Part shown: one piece after another, positions 1-8,575 of the stretch
Position numbering within the stretch: position 1 is the stretch's first letter
Layout: each line of letters starts with the position of its first letter
DNA from: Pseudomonas sp. Q2-TVG4-2
Lineage (GTDB): Bacteria; Pseudomonadota; Gammaproteobacteria; Pseudomonadales; Pseudomonadaceae
Length of the DNA: 64,000 nt
Assembly: GCF_013620795.1 (NCBI RefSeq)
Contig: NZ_LGLW01000004.1
Span: 124,001 to 188,000, forward strand
Direction: 5' to 3'
Translations under genes and position numbers: made by a program
Notes under the pieces: generated by a model
The model's input: the letters and a program-made list of their open reading frames with translations, nothing else
Told to the model about the DNA's origin: nothing
Database searches by the model: none

Positions 1-9
1 CCAGTTCAT
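1..9 (-). CDS. ccmC: Heme exporter/transfer protein CcmC, first codons only
   Basis: On the minus strand an ATG at 9-7 is followed by AAC TGG before the window ends. This gives Met-Asn-Trp, which is how Pseudomonas CcmC proteins begin as I remember them. A purine-rich stretch (GAGGCAGGTG) lies just upstream, a reasonable ribosome binding site. CcmC is the inner-membrane protein that presents heme to the chaperone CcmE during cytochrome c maturation, and it normally follows ccmA and ccmB. Only three codons are visible, so the call rests mainly on gene order. Confidence 0.6.
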
Positions 10-167
10 AGCACCTGCCTCAAGGCCATCGCGCCTGGCGATACCGCCCCTAAACCGGACAGTCGCCTCTGGCCAGCGATCAGTAAACTCATCGTTACCG
101 AAGCCGCTGATGTCACTTCGGCGACTCGTGTTCCGCTATCGGATAGATCCATGGTGCAGTCCGTCAT
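6..167 (-). other. Possible 53-codon ORF bridging ccmB and ccmC
   Basis: The 154 bases between the ccmB stop and the ccmC start carry an uninterrupted 53-codon frame. Its ATG overlaps the ccmB stop (ATGA at 167-164) and its own stop overlaps the ccmC ATG (ATGA at 9-6). Both junctions have the form expected of translationally coupled genes. The product is not recognisable, shows no clear membrane segment and is rich in Ser, Ala and Thr. It may simply be a spacer that is open by chance in a high-GC genome, or a device that carries ribosomes from ccmB into ccmC. I do not claim a function. Confidence 0.2.
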
Positions 168-835
168 TCGCCAACACTGATCTTCAGGCCGGCCGCTATA
201 GCAAAGGGTGTCAGGGTAACTGCCAGAGCAGTCAGGCTGGAAAGCCATAATAGGTGTCCGAGCGCAGGCAGCCCCTGCAGTGCTGCCTGCAGCGCCCCGC
301 TGCCCAGAATCAGCACGGGGATATAAAGCGGGAGAATGAGTAGCGCCAACAGCAGTCCGCCACGCTTGAGCCCGACCGTCAACGCCGCCCCCACCGCTCC
401 CAGCAGACTGAGCACTGGTGTGCCCAGCAGCAGGGACACCAGCAGCACCGGCAATGCGCTGACCGGCATTCCCAGCATGAGGCCCAGTAGCGGGGCCAAC
501 AAAACCAGCGCCAGACCGGAAAACATCCAGTGTGCCAGCACCTTGGCGAGCACAAGAAGTGCCAGAGGGTGCGGCGAAACGACCCACTGCTCGAGCGAGC
601 CGTCCTCGAAATCGCTGCGGAACAGCCCATCCAGCGAGAGCAGCACTGCCAGTAACGCGGCTACCCAGATCAGCCCGGGGGAAATCGTTTGTAGCAATTG
701 CGACTCGGGGCCGACCGCCAACGGAAATAACGCAATGACGATGGCGAAGAACACCAGCGGGTTGGCCAGCTCCGCCGGACGGCGGAACAACAGGCGGCTT
801 TCGCGAGCCAGAAGCAGCGTAAAGACGTTACTCAT
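164..835 (-). CDS. ccmB: Heme exporter protein CcmB
   Basis: This 223-residue integral membrane protein is the usual length for CcmB. It has about six hydrophobic segments, including a first one near residues 22-42, and runs of Leu, Val and Ala through the rest. CcmB is the membrane partner of the ATPase CcmA. The CcmAB complex with CcmC and CcmD uses ATP to release holo-CcmE in the System I cytochrome c maturation pathway. Its ATG overlaps the ccmA stop by four bases (835-832), so the two are translationally coupled. The next gene downstream is ccmC at the window edge. Confidence 0.95.
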   Translation of the reverse strand: MSNVFTLLLARESRLLFRRPAELANPLVFFAIVIALFPLAVGPESQLLQTISPGLIWVAALLAVLLSLDGLFRSDFEDGSLEQWVVSPHPLALLVLAKVLAHWMFSGLALVLLAPLLGLMLGMPVSALPVLLVSLLLGTPVLSLLGAVGAALTVGLKRGGLLLALLILPLYIPVLILGSGALQAALQGLPALGHLLWLSSLTALAVTLTPFAIAAGLKISVGE

Positions 836-1467
836 GCGGTTCGCTGCCCCAAATCTATCTCGCGGAAGCCTGCCGGCTTCTCCGTCAGCGAATGGTGCGT
901 GGTCAACACGACCAGGCCACCCTGCTCGCAGTGCCCCGCCAGATGTCGCTCGAGCTGCGCCACGCCATGTTTGTCGAGCGCAGTGAAGGGTTCATCGAGG
1001 ATCCACAAGGGTGGTGGCGAGAGGTACAGCCGGGCCAGGCCGACGCGACGTTGCTGACCGGCCGATAATGTATGACAGGGTACATCCTCGAAACCGCGCA
1101 ATCCGACGGAATCCAGCGCTTGCCAGATCGCATCGCGCGTCGCAGGCTGATGCAGAGCACAGAGCCAGGTGAGGTTTTCCTCTGCGGTGAGCAGCCCCTT
1201 GATGCCCGCGGCATGACCGATCCACAACAGATTGCGAGCCAGCTCGCCGCGCTGGCTCTCGAGGTCCCGACCGTTAAGTAGCACCTTTCCGGCGGTCGGC
1301 TGCATCAGCCCGGACAGCAAGCGCAACAGGCTGGTCTTGCCACTGCCGTTGGGGCCGGCGATCTGCAACATTTCCCCTTTGGCGATCCGCAGGTCTAACC
1401 TTTCGAACAGAAGGCGCCAGTCCCGCTCGCAGGAAAGCGCCACAGCTTCTAGAAAGGGACTGGACAC
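832..1467 (-). CDS. ccmA: Cytochrome c biogenesis ATP-binding protein CcmA
   Basis: This 211-residue ABC ATPase has a Walker A motif ([11 protein letters not shown], near residue 40), the signature LSAGQQRRV and a Walker B followed by the D-loop ([12 protein letters not shown]). Length and the high similarity around these motifs fit CcmA rather than a general ABC importer ATPase. It is the energy-providing subunit of the CcmABCD complex that frees heme-loaded CcmE. The start is a GTG at 1467 with GAGG upstream. No in-frame ATG lies close by. It is the first gene of the ccm operon and is divergent from the FliK-like gene, sharing about 130 bases of upstream DNA. Confidence 0.95.
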   Translation of the reverse strand: MSSPFLEAVALSCERDWRLLFERLDLRIAKGEMLQIAGPNGSGKTSLLRLLSGLMQPTAGKVLLNGRDLESQRGELARNLLWIGHAAGIKGLLTAEENLTWLCALHQPATRDAIWQALDSVGLRGFEDVPCHTLSAGQQRRVGLARLYLSPPPLWILDEPFTALDKHGVAQLERHLAGHCEQGGLVVLTTHHSLTEKPAGFREIDLGQRTA

Positions 1468-1598
1468 GCTAGGGCTACCTCAAGATGGAAGGAGCCAGGC
1501 CGCTATATCGATGGCAGGCTGGGCGGCCGGAATTATACATGCCGAGCCCCTGCACCAAAGGCCACAACGGCGAAAGGTTGTAAGAGCATTTAAGTAAG

Positions 1599-3122
1599 AT
1601 GACCGAGATCAAAAGCACCCAGGCAATCCCCGCCTCAGGCCCGTCTCGCCCATTGGCGAACACGGCCGAGATGGCCTTGAAATTGTTGCAGCCGATGCAG
1701 GGATTGCTAATCGCGGGGGAAAGCGCCGAGGCCGAGGTCATCAGTATCAAGGAGGCACTGCAGAACTTTCAGCTGACGTTGCGCCTGACGCTTAACAATG
1801 GGCGGCAGGCGACCATCGAGACCAGCAGCCCGAAAGCCGCCGTGCCGGGTGCGGCCATGATGGTCACTGCGCTCTCCGACACCCGTCTGATCGCCGCACT
1901 GCAGCCAGGCAATCGGCAGCCACAAAGCAGCATCGACCTCGGGCAGCTGCCGGTGGGCACCGTGGTGCAAGGCAAGGTGACGGCCAGCCAGCAAACACAG
2001 CAGGACGGAAAAAACCTATTCAAAGTGGTGATCACCCTGCTCAACTCGCCACTCGCCGGACACAAGCTGAACGTCGAGTCAGCCATGCCGCTCGCACCGG
2101 GCAGCCTCATAACGGCCCGAGTCCAAGGCGACCAATCGCTGTCGTTCATGCCACTGAGTGGTCGCCTCGATCAGTTGGTGCTGGGCCAGCAACTCACCGC
2201 GCAGCATAACCGCCAGGGTTCGCTCGAAGGGCTGCTCGGCGCGCTCGGATCCGGTTCAGGTCTGCCCGAACAATTGCGTGGTGCGGCCGAGCGCTTGCTC
2301 GGTCTGGTTCCGGATATGCAACAGCTTGGCGATACCAAGACCCTGGCACAGGCATTGGCGCGTAGCGGTGTGTTTCTCGAATCAAGCCTGCTGAGCGGTC
2401 AGGCGAGCAACCTGCCGGCGGATATGAAAGCCGCCCTGCTCCGCCTGATTGCTCAACTACCCGGGCTACCAGGAAGCGGCCCGCTGGCGGCGGCACAAGC
2501 CGGCGCAACCCTCGGCCAGGCGCTGCCGGCATTTGCCCGCAGTGCCCTGGGTGCGCTTGGACAGCCAAACGCGCGCCACCTGGCGCAGAACTTTCCACTG
2601 CCGAGCCGCTTGCCGCCGAACGTTGGCGATGAGGCCGATCTCGAATTGATATTGAAACTTGCCGCTGCAGCGGTCTCTCGACTGCAGACACATCAGCTGT
2701 CCAGCCTCGCCCAGACCCAGACGGGCCCCGACGGCACTCAGGTCACCACATGGCAGATCGAGGTACCGATGCGGGATCAACGGGAGATCGTCCCGCTGCA
2801 GGTGAAACTTCAGCGCGAAGAAGAAACTCAGCACAGCCACAAGGAAAAACCGGAAACCCTCTGGAAAGTCGAGCTCGCCTTTGACGTCGCACCTTTAGGT
2901 CCGCTGCAAGTTCAAGCGCAGCTGCTACAGGGCAGCCTATCCAGCCAGATATGGGCGGAACGCAGCGGCACCGCCCAGTTGATTGCAGCAGAACTCGATC
3001 ACCTGCGTCAGCGACTGGTCACGGCCGGATTGAACGTCGGCGAGCTGGCCTGCCGCCAGGGTACGCCGCCCCAAGGCCCGCGCACCTCCCTGGATCAACG
3101 CTTCGTGGATGAAACTGCATGA
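1599..3122 (+). CDS. Second FliK-like (hook-length control domain) protein
   Basis: A 507-residue soluble protein. Residues about 1-340 are Gln/Ala/Leu-rich and low in complexity, as in hook-length or needle-length rulers. The last about 130 residues resemble the Flg_hook C-terminal domain of FliK: amphipathic beta segments around WQIEVPMRDQREIVPLQVK and LGPLQVQAQL, then a helix. It is not the main fliK of the cluster, which lies at 24963-26198 in the flagellar operon. Its stop overlaps the start of a gene for an isolated FlhB C-terminal domain. FliK and FlhB-C interact to switch export specificity, so the pair may form a small export-switch module. The cellular role is inferred; only family membership is reasonably clear. 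Confidence 0.75.
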   Translation: MTEIKSTQAIPASGPSRPLANTAEMALKLLQPMQGLLIAGESAEAEVISIKEALQNFQLTLRLTLNNGRQATIETSSPKAAVPGAAMMVTALSDTRLIAALQPGNRQPQSSIDLGQLPVGTVVQGKVTASQQTQQDGKNLFKVVITLLNSPLAGHKLNVESAMPLAPGSLITARVQGDQSLSFMPLSGRLDQLVLGQQLTAQHNRQGSLEGLLGALGSGSGLPEQLRGAAERLLGLVPDMQQLGDTKTLAQALARSGVFLESSLLSGQASNLPADMKAALLRLIAQLPGLPGSGPLAAAQAGATLGQALPAFARSALGALGQPNARHLAQNFPLPSRLPPNVGDEADLELILKLAAAAVSRLQTHQLSSLAQTQTGPDGTQVTTWQIEVPMRDQREIVPLQVKLQREEETQHSHKEKPETLWKVELAFDVAPLGPLQVQAQLLQGSLSSQIWAERSGTAQLIAAELDHLRQRLVTAGLNVGELACRQGTPPQGPRTSLDQRFVDETA

Positions 3123-3442
3123 CCGCCAACACACCACGTCAGGCCATCGCACTGACCTACGACGGCGCCAACGCGCCAACCCTGTCAGCCAAGGGTGACG
3201 ACGACCTGGCCGAAGCGATACTGGCGATCGCCCGCGAGCACGAGGTGCCGATCTATGAGAACGCCGAATTGGTGAAACTGCTGGCGCGTCTGGAGTTGGG
3301 CGACGCCATTCCCGAGGCGCTCTACCGCACCATTGCCGAGATCATCGCGTTTGCCTGGTACCTGAAAGGCAAGTGCCCATCAGGTTTTACCGAGCCACAG
3401 AGCCGACCGGCCGTCCCGCGGCTCAATGGGCCTGAGCGTTGA
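3119..3442 (+). CDS. FlhB C-terminal-domain-like protein (EscU/YscU/HrcU switch family)
   Basis: This 107-residue protein aligns with the part of FlhB downstream of its self-cleavage site. For example, IALTYDGANAPTLSAKGDDD here matches VALKYDGDKGGAPMLVAKGG in the FlhB of this window. It has no membrane domain and no NPTH cleavage motif: the matching place reads NTPRQ, so it looks like a ready-cut FlhB-C fragment encoded on its own. Its ATG overlaps the stop of the FliK-like gene (ATGA at 3119-3122). Its last 20 bases overlap the 3' end of the convergent rhodanese gene. It could replace or compete with FlhB-C at the export gate; that is inference. Confidence 0.8.
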   Translation: MTANTPRQAIALTYDGANAPTLSAKGDDDLAEAILAIAREHEVPIYENAELVKLLARLELGDAIPEALYRTIAEIIAFAWYLKGKCPSGFTEPQSRPAVPRLNGPER

Positions 3443-3863
3443 GAGTCGTGACCCCGCTGAAGCGACTCTTCTCCTGCGGGAAATCCGCCAGTACCCATGC
3501 AAAATAGCCCGCGCGGAAATAAAACACCTGCTCGTAGCCCCACTCCACCGCCAGACGAACCGCCTCGGCGCTGGCCGGACAGACCTCACTGTCACAGTAA
3601 ACCACCAGCGGTACGGTTCTAGGCCACTCCGCGCGCGCGAGGCCGAAGAATTCGCGCGCGAGATCCATGTGCACCGCGCCTTCGACATGCCCCCAGCTCC
3701 ACTCACGGCTTGGCCGAACGTCGACGAACACAGCACCAAGCTCATGGAGTTGTCTGGCCTGGTACACGTTGACGGTCATGGCACCGTCGACTTCCACCGG
3801 CGCTTCCGCGGCACTGAGCCACGTTGGGCTCATCAGCAGACACAGCATCAGAATGCGCAGCAT
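3423..3863 (-). CDS. Periplasmic rhodanese-like domain protein
   Basis: A 146-residue protein beginning with a Sec signal peptide (residues 1-20, MLRILMLCLLMSPTWLSAAEA), followed by one rhodanese domain with the typical GAVFVDVRPSREWSWGHVEGAVHMD stretch. In the active-site loop the sequence is VVYCDSEVCPASAEA. The Cys of CDS sits where the sulfur-carrying Cys is expected, so it may be catalytic. The start at 3863 was chosen over longer in-frame starts because GAGGAGG lies seven bases upstream and the signal peptide begins there. Substrate unknown; a role in periplasmic sulfur or redox chemistry is only a guess from the family. Confidence 0.8.
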   Translation of the reverse strand: MLRILMLCLLMSPTWLSAAEAPVEVDGAMTVNVYQARQLHELGAVFVDVRPSREWSWGHVEGAVHMDLAREFFGLARAEWPRTVPLVVYCDSEVCPASAEAVRLAVEWGYEQVFYFRAGYFAWVLADFPQEKSRFSGVTTLNAQAH

Positions 3864-4071
3864 CACATCCTCCTCGCCCAACTTAGGGCAGGGGCTTACG
3901 CCGGACATGGCGGAGCCCTGTCCAGTTTTGGAGGAAGCAATGGTCATATCGTTCACTGCCAAGGCCGGAGGGCCGGACAAACGTCACAGAATGACAACGA
4001 CGAAATAACAGGCCGTTGAAAATACCTGCGTACTTTGTTTTTAACGGCCAATAACGGTGAGCAGCGTTGCG

Positions 4072-4485
4072 CTAGTCAGATTTGCGCCGCGCCTGATGCA
4101 GCTTGCGCATCAGCTCGGCTTCGGACTGGGACAGACCACAGGATTGCGTCAGGTCATCGACGCTGGCACCCATACCGACCAATTTGGCGGCTTGGGAGAA
4201 TGAGAAATTGTTCGGATCGCGCTGTTCGAGTTGGCTGAGCTTTTCCGGCAGCGGTGCAACGATGCGTGACAACTCTCGCAGGTTCTTGGCCATCGTGACA
4301 CTGCCTTGCTGATGGCTATCCAGCCGAGCACCAAGCTCCTTGATGCGCTGGTCACGGGCCGCGTTCTCAAGCGCTTGCGCCTGGATCTGCCGTTGCTGGC
4401 GTCGAAACAACCAGATGCAGCAACCCAGCAGTGCCAGACAGCACAGAGCAAGCGCGACGACCGCCGCAACCAGCGACTCGATCAT
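4072..4485 (-). CDS. fipA: FipA-like polar flagellum protein (DUF2802)
   Basis: A 137-residue protein with a single N-terminal transmembrane helix (residues about 5-28), a charged coiled-coil-like stretch (about 29-75) and a C-terminal DUF2802 domain (KLVGMGASVDDLTQSCGLSQSEAELM) resembling a small helix-turn-helix. Proteins of this family encoded next to the chemotaxis genes of Pseudomonas, Vibrio and Shewanella have been described as FipA, an inner-membrane factor that helps place FlhF and the flagellum at the cell pole. Here it is the last gene of the motility block, three bases after cheW. The FipA name is by family and context. Confidence 0.75.
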   Translation of the reverse strand: MIESLVAAVVALALCCLALLGCCIWLFRRQQRQIQAQALENAARDQRIKELGARLDSHQQGSVTMAKNLRELSRIVAPLPEKLSQLEQRDPNNFSFSQAAKLVGMGASVDDLTQSCGLSQSEAELMRKLHQARRKSD

Positions 4486-4488
4486 GAA

Positions 4489-4968
4489 TCAGATGCTCTC
4501 AAGTTCCGCCCATTCTTCTTCGCTCATCATCTTGTCCAGTTCGACCAGAATCAGCAGCTCGTTGTTCTTGTTGCAAACACCCTGAATGAATTTCGCCGAC
4601 TCGTCGTTACCGACGTTGGGTGCGGTCTCGATCTCCGACTGACGCAGATAGACCACCTCGGCAACGCTGTCGACCAGAATGCCAACCACCTGGCGATCTG
4701 CCTCGATGATCACGATACGGGTATTGTCCGACACGGGTGCCGTCTCGAGGCCGAAGCGCTGGCGCGTATCGATCACGGTGACTACGTTACCGCGCAGGTT
4801 GATTATGCCAAGCACATAGCTTGGCGCGCCTGGTACCGGCGCAATTTCGGTATAGCGCAACACTTCCTGGACCTGCATCACATTGATGCCATAGGTCTCG
4901 TTATCCAGACGGAAGGTTACCCACTGCAGGACCGGATCATCGGAACCCTGTGCGGAAGTCGTCTTCAT
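4489..4968 (-). CDS. cheW: Chemotaxis coupling protein CheW
   Basis: 159 residues, a single CheW domain spanning most of the protein, with the expected core (WVTFRLDNETYGINVMQVQEV, then GIINLRGNVVTVIDTRQRFGL). CheW links chemoreceptors to the kinase CheA in the polar array. The frame stays open upstream to 5136. I start at the ATG at 4968 because the conserved domain begins ten residues later, AGAGGTGGGG precedes it, and the upstream part would overlap parP with a composition unlike CheW. It lies between parP and fipA in the last operon segment of the block. Confidence 0.95.
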   Translation of the reverse strand: MKTTSAQGSDDPVLQWVTFRLDNETYGINVMQVQEVLRYTEIAPVPGAPSYVLGIINLRGNVVTVIDTRQRFGLETAPVSDNTRIVIIEADRQVVGILVDSVAEVVYLRQSEIETAPNVGNDESAKFIQGVCNKNNELLILVELDKMMSEEEWAELESI

Positions 4969-5054
4969 AGCCCCACCTCTTCTTATACCGCTGTGGCGGT
5001 CGATTCTATCGGTTACGCGGGGCGCTTGCGCGCACCCACGGTTGTTCAATTCGT

Positions 5055-5885
5055 TTACGACGGGATGCCCTTGAGATGGCGGGTCGCGCCGCTGGCAATC
5101 AGTTCTGCAAGCGCAGCCACGTCCACCAGCGCGCACATATGATCAATCACTGTTCCGGCCAGCCAGGGCCGCTGGGTGCGCTGCGAGCGCCATTTGACCT
5201 CCTTCGGGTCCAGGCGAATCGAGCGACTGACCTGATGCACAGCCAATCCCCACTCGTGGCCTTGCACCGAGATCACGTACTGCAGCCCCTCGCGAAAATC
5301 ATCACGATACCGATCGGCCATGACCCAACGCGCCGTATCCAGCACCTTCAGATTACCGGCCTGACTCGGCAATATGCCGAGAAACCAAGTGGGCTGGCCG
5401 AACAGCGGTGTCAGCTCCTGCCCGGCGAGCGGATAGATCGAACCGAGGCTGACCAGCGGCACCGCCAATGTCAGACCGGCCACGTCGAACAGCAGGCACT
5501 CGAACGGCTCCTCGCCCCATTCCGGCTGGCCGCCCCGGTGTACCGGCGGGCCGCCAGGCATCTGCACTTTCGGTTCGAAAGTGGCTATCGGCTCGATCGA
5601 TGCTGGTAGCGGCTCTGCCGGCGATTCGGGCTGCAGCTCGAGCAACGCCTCCGGCTCGGCGATAACCGGCGCAAGCATTGGTATCGGCTCAGGCTCGGGT
5701 AACGCAACCTGCCGCAGCGGAACGACCCGCTGGACGTCGCGCTGCTGCTCCTCGAGCACCGCCGCCAGGAACTCGTCGTGGCTGACCGAATCGGTCAGTT
5801 CCATGACGGCATCCTGCAGAAGCGCGTCGAGATAGGACTGCAGCGTCTGTTGCGAACGGCTTTCTTTAAGAACGGTACGGCTCAT
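5055..5885 (-). CDS. parP: CheW-domain protein ParP, polar array partner of ParC
   Basis: 276 residues. An N-terminal part (about 1-40) has the motif QQTLQSYLDALLQDAV, followed by a Pro/Glu-rich linker (about 60-115) and a C-terminal CheW-like domain (about 130-270, ECLLFDVAGLTLAVPL). This layout fits ParP, which joins the ParA-like ATPase ParC and CheA so that chemotaxis arrays are kept and inherited at the cell pole. The start at 5885 (MSRTVLKES) is chosen by similarity to Pseudomonas relatives; an in-frame start at 5933 has no better ribosome site. The neighbours are parC upstream and cheW downstream, as in other polar flagellates. Confidence 0.85.
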   Translation of the reverse strand: MSRTVLKESRSQQTLQSYLDALLQDAVMELTDSVSHDEFLAAVLEEQQRDVQRVVPLRQVALPEPEPIPMLAPVIAEPEALLELQPESPAEPLPASIEPIATFEPKVQMPGGPPVHRGGQPEWGEEPFECLLFDVAGLTLAVPLVSLGSIYPLAGQELTPLFGQPTWFLGILPSQAGNLKVLDTARWVMADRYRDDFREGLQYVISVQGHEWGLAVHQVSRSIRLDPKEVKWRSQRTQRPWLAGTVIDHMCALVDVAALAELIASGATRHLKGIPS

Positions 5886-5971
5886 GAAACCAACTCGTGC
5901 AAACCCACTGGATAGGCTATCGGCCGCAACCACGGCGAACTTGAACCACGATCAAATCCGTATGTCGCCAT

Positions 5972-6760
5972 TCAGGCGACCTGCGGCGAAGCTTGTGCCG
6001 CCAGCAACGTCTTGAGCAGCGCCCGGTAGGCCAGCACGCCCCGGCTGTTCGGATCATGCTGCGATGGCGTCAAACCAGCGCGACTGGCATCGCGCAAGCG
6101 CGTATCGATCGGGATAAAGGCTTGCCATAGGTTTTCCTGGTAACCGTTGCGCAAAACCTTGAGCGTATTCATCGAAGCCTGGGTGCGTCGGTCGAACATG
6201 GTCGGCACGATGGTGTAGGGCAATGCCTGCCGACGCGACCGGTTGATCATGCTGAGCGTGCTGACCATGCGCTCCAGGCCCTTCATCGCCAGGAACTCGG
6301 TCTGCACCGGGATGACCAACTGCTGGCTGGCCGCCAGTGCATTGACCATCAGCACCCCGAGCAAGGGCGGACTGTCGATGATGGCGTAATCGAAATCCTG
6401 CCAGAGCTGCGAAAGGCTCTTGGCGATGACCAGACCGAGGCCGTTCTGCCCGGGCGACTGACGCTCCAGGGTCGCCAGCACGGTGCTCGATGGCAGCAGC
6501 GAAATGCGCTCATGGCTCGTCGGCAGCAGCAGCTGCCAGGGCAGCCCCTCTGGAACGCTGCCCTGATGCTGGAACAGATCGAAAACGCTGCGATCGAGAT
6601 TATCCGGATCATGACCGAAATAGCTCGTCATCGAGCCATGGGGATCGAGATCCAACGCCACGACCCTCTTGCCGGAATCAGCCAGCAATCCGGCGAGCGC
6701 GATGGAGGTAGTGGTTTTACCCACTCCGCCTTTCTGATTGGCTACTGCCCAGACTCTCAT
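5972..6760 (-). CDS. parC: ParA-family ATPase ParC (chemotaxis array positioning)
   Basis: 262 residues of the ParA/MinD P-loop family, with the deviant Walker A KGGVGKTT near residue 10, the ALDLDPHGSMT segment and DYAIIDSPPLLG. Its position between motD and parP marks it as the chemotaxis ParC (annotated Soj/ParA in many Pseudomonas genomes) rather than the chromosome-segregation ParA. It recruits arrays to the pole through ParP. The start at 6760 puts the P-loop ten residues in and follows AAGAGAG. The open frame further upstream to 6862 gives a non-conserved extension and would run into motD. Confidence 0.9.
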   Translation of the reverse strand: MRVWAVANQKGGVGKTTTSIALAGLLADSGKRVVALDLDPHGSMTSYFGHDPDNLDRSVFDLFQHQGSVPEGLPWQLLLPTSHERISLLPSSTVLATLERQSPGQNGLGLVIAKSLSQLWQDFDYAIIDSPPLLGVLMVNALAASQQLVIPVQTEFLAMKGLERMVSTLSMINRSRRQALPYTIVPTMFDRRTQASMNTLKVLRNGYQENLWQAFIPIDTRLRDASRAGLTPSQHDPNSRGVLAYRALLKTLLAAQASPQVA

Positions 6761-6858
6761 AACTCTCTTTCCATCCGGATCGGACCAGACCGGGAACGGC
6801 CGTGTCGGCATAACCGACGACGAGGAATTGACGACACCGCGAGCGGCACCTAACGATC

Positions 6859-7677
6859 TCAAGGAATAGCACGTTGTGTGCCAGAGTGCGGGGCTGGTCC
6901 GATAGCTCGGGCGCTGCCGCCGCCAACACCGCTGATACCCCGTCGCACATCGAGATTGCGTGAAATAACCAGAATCACCCGGCGGTTACGTGCCCGGCCC
7001 TCCGCAGTCGCGTTATCCGCGATGGGCTGAAACTCGCCGTAGCCCACCGCTGCCAGGCGTGATGGATCGACGCCATCGGCCGCCAACATCCGCACGACAC
7101 TGCCGGCGCGGGCGGCCGAAAGCTCCCAATTAGTCGGAAATTTGTTCGTACTGATGGGCAGGTTGTCGGTAAAGCCTTCGACATGAATCGGGTTATCAAA
7201 AGGTGCCAGAATCCTGGCGATTTTCTCCAACAGATCGAACGCATGGTCGTTGGGTAATGCATCGCCGCTGGGGAACAGCAGGCTGGAATTCAGCTCGATT
7301 TCGACCCAGAGCTCATTGCCTCTGACGGTAAGCTCGTTCGTGTCGATCAGGTCGGCGAAAGCCTCCCGCATGCTCTGCATGATGCTTTGCAGGGGATCAA
7401 TCGGTTGCTGTGATGCCTGCGGCTCGTCGATCTCAGACACATCCGGCTGCGTAGTGCGCGGCCGCTCTTCGCCGATTGGGATTGGCTTGACGGCGCGGTC
7501 GACCTGATTGAAGACGCCCACGAGCGAATCCGACAGGATTTTATATTTGCCTTCATTGAGCGAGGAAATCGAATACATCACCACGAAGAAGGCGAACAGC
7601 AAGGTGATGAAATCCGCGTAGGAAACCAGCCAGCGCTCGTGATTCTCCGGCTCTTCGTGCGTTCTGCGTCGACCCAT
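6859..7677 (-). CDS. motD: Flagellar stator protein MotD (MotB family)
   Basis: 272 residues. A charged N-terminus and one transmembrane helix (residues about 19-40, WLVSYADFITLLFAFFVVMY) carry the conserved Asp of the proton channel (SYAD). A periplasmic OmpA-like peptidoglycan-binding domain (about 130-245) follows, with GFTDNLPISTNKFPTNWELS and GRARNRRVILVI. With MotC it forms the second stator set of Pseudomonas, anchored to the cell wall and driving rotation. It lies downstream of motC but is separated from it by 157 bases, longer than most spacers in this block. Confidence 0.95.
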   Translation of the reverse strand: MGRRRTHEEPENHERWLVSYADFITLLFAFFVVMYSISSLNEGKYKILSDSLVGVFNQVDRAVKPIPIGEERPRTTQPDVSEIDEPQASQQPIDPLQSIMQSMREAFADLIDTNELTVRGNELWVEIELNSSLLFPSGDALPNDHAFDLLEKIARILAPFDNPIHVEGFTDNLPISTNKFPTNWELSAARAGSVVRMLAADGVDPSRLAAVGYGEFQPIADNATAEGRARNRRVILVISRNLDVRRGISGVGGGSARAIGPAPHSGTQRAIP

Positions 7678-7679
7678 GA

Positions 7680-7781
7680 TCAGCCTACTCTCAGCAGTGA
7701 CGGGTGAGCAGACATAGCAACGGGCCTGCTCGCAAAGGCGGCGCTGTAGCGAATAACGACCGTGATTTGAGCCTGTACCAT
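7680..7781 (-). other. Possible 33-codon leader ORF before motD
   Basis: The 157-base motC-motD spacer contains an ATG at 7781 with GGGAAG five bases upstream, opening a 33-codon frame. It ends with TGA two bases before the motD ATG. Such an arrangement could couple translation into motD. The peptide (MVQAQITVVIRYSAAFASRP and onward) has no recognisable family. It may be chance. Confidence 0.2.
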
Positions 7782-7834
7782 GTTTCTTCCCGTGTCCGCG
7801 GCGGCAGGGGTGCGCACCGTCGGCCTTCCGCCGC

Positions 7835-8575
7835 TCAATCCATGAAGCCTTGCAGCTTCATCTCGATCGAGCGGGGATTTTCCCCTTCGGCAATCGACAG
7901 AACGCCTTCGAGCAGCATCTCGCGATAGGCGGTTTGCTTCTGCACCACGCTCTTGAGCTTGTTGCCCATTGGCAATACCAGCAGGTTGGCAAAGGCCACG
8001 CCATAGATGGTGGCAACAAATGCAACGGCTATGCCACTGCCTAGCTGGCTTGGGTCGGCGAGGTTGCCCATCACGTGAATCAATCCCATCACCGCACCGA
8101 TGATGCCCACCGTGGGTGAATAGCCGCCCATGCTCTCGAACACTTTTGCCGCTCGCAGATCGCGGGTTTCCTGGGTGTACAGGTCAACCTCGAGAATGCT
8201 GCGAATCACCTCGGGCTCGGCGCCATCGACCAGCAACTGCAGGCCTTTGCGAGCGTAGGGATCGGGCTCGCTTTCGGCGATCGGCTCGAGCCCCAGCAGC
8301 CCCTCCTTGCGCGCCGTGGCACTCCAGCCAGTGACCTGACTGATGCCGCCAGCCATGTCGACACGCGGGGGGAAGAAAATCCAGCCGAGAATCGACATGG
8401 CCCGCATGAACACCGCCATCGGCGTCTGCAGCAGAACCGCGCCCAGCGTGCCGCCCAGCACGATCAGCGCTGCCGGACCATTGAGCAACGCCGAGACGTG
8501 GCCGCCCTCAAGGAAATTGCCACCGACGATGGCGACAAACGCAAGGACCAGCCCGATGAGGCTGAGCACATCCAT
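7835..8575 (-). CDS. motC: Flagellar stator protein MotC (MotA family)
   Basis: 246 residues with four transmembrane segments (about 4-24, 32-50, 145-168, 178-200) and a cytoplasmic loop between the second and third that contacts FliG. The conserved GGYSPTVGIIGAVMGLIHVM region around the third helix is typical of MotA/PomA. It is the proton-channel stator subunit that pairs with MotD. The start at 8575 (MDVLSLIG) overlaps the cheB stop (TAATG), fits the family length and is preferred over an in-frame start three codons earlier. Confidence 0.95.
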   Translation of the reverse strand: MDVLSLIGLVLAFVAIVGGNFLEGGHVSALLNGPAALIVLGGTLGAVLLQTPMAVFMRAMSILGWIFFPPRVDMAGGISQVTGWSATARKEGLLGLEPIAESEPDPYARKGLQLLVDGAEPEVIRSILEVDLYTQETRDLRAAKVFESMGGYSPTVGIIGAVMGLIHVMGNLADPSQLGSGIAVAFVATIYGVAFANLLVLPMGNKLKSVVQKQTAYREMLLEGVLSIAEGENPRSIEMKLQGFMD

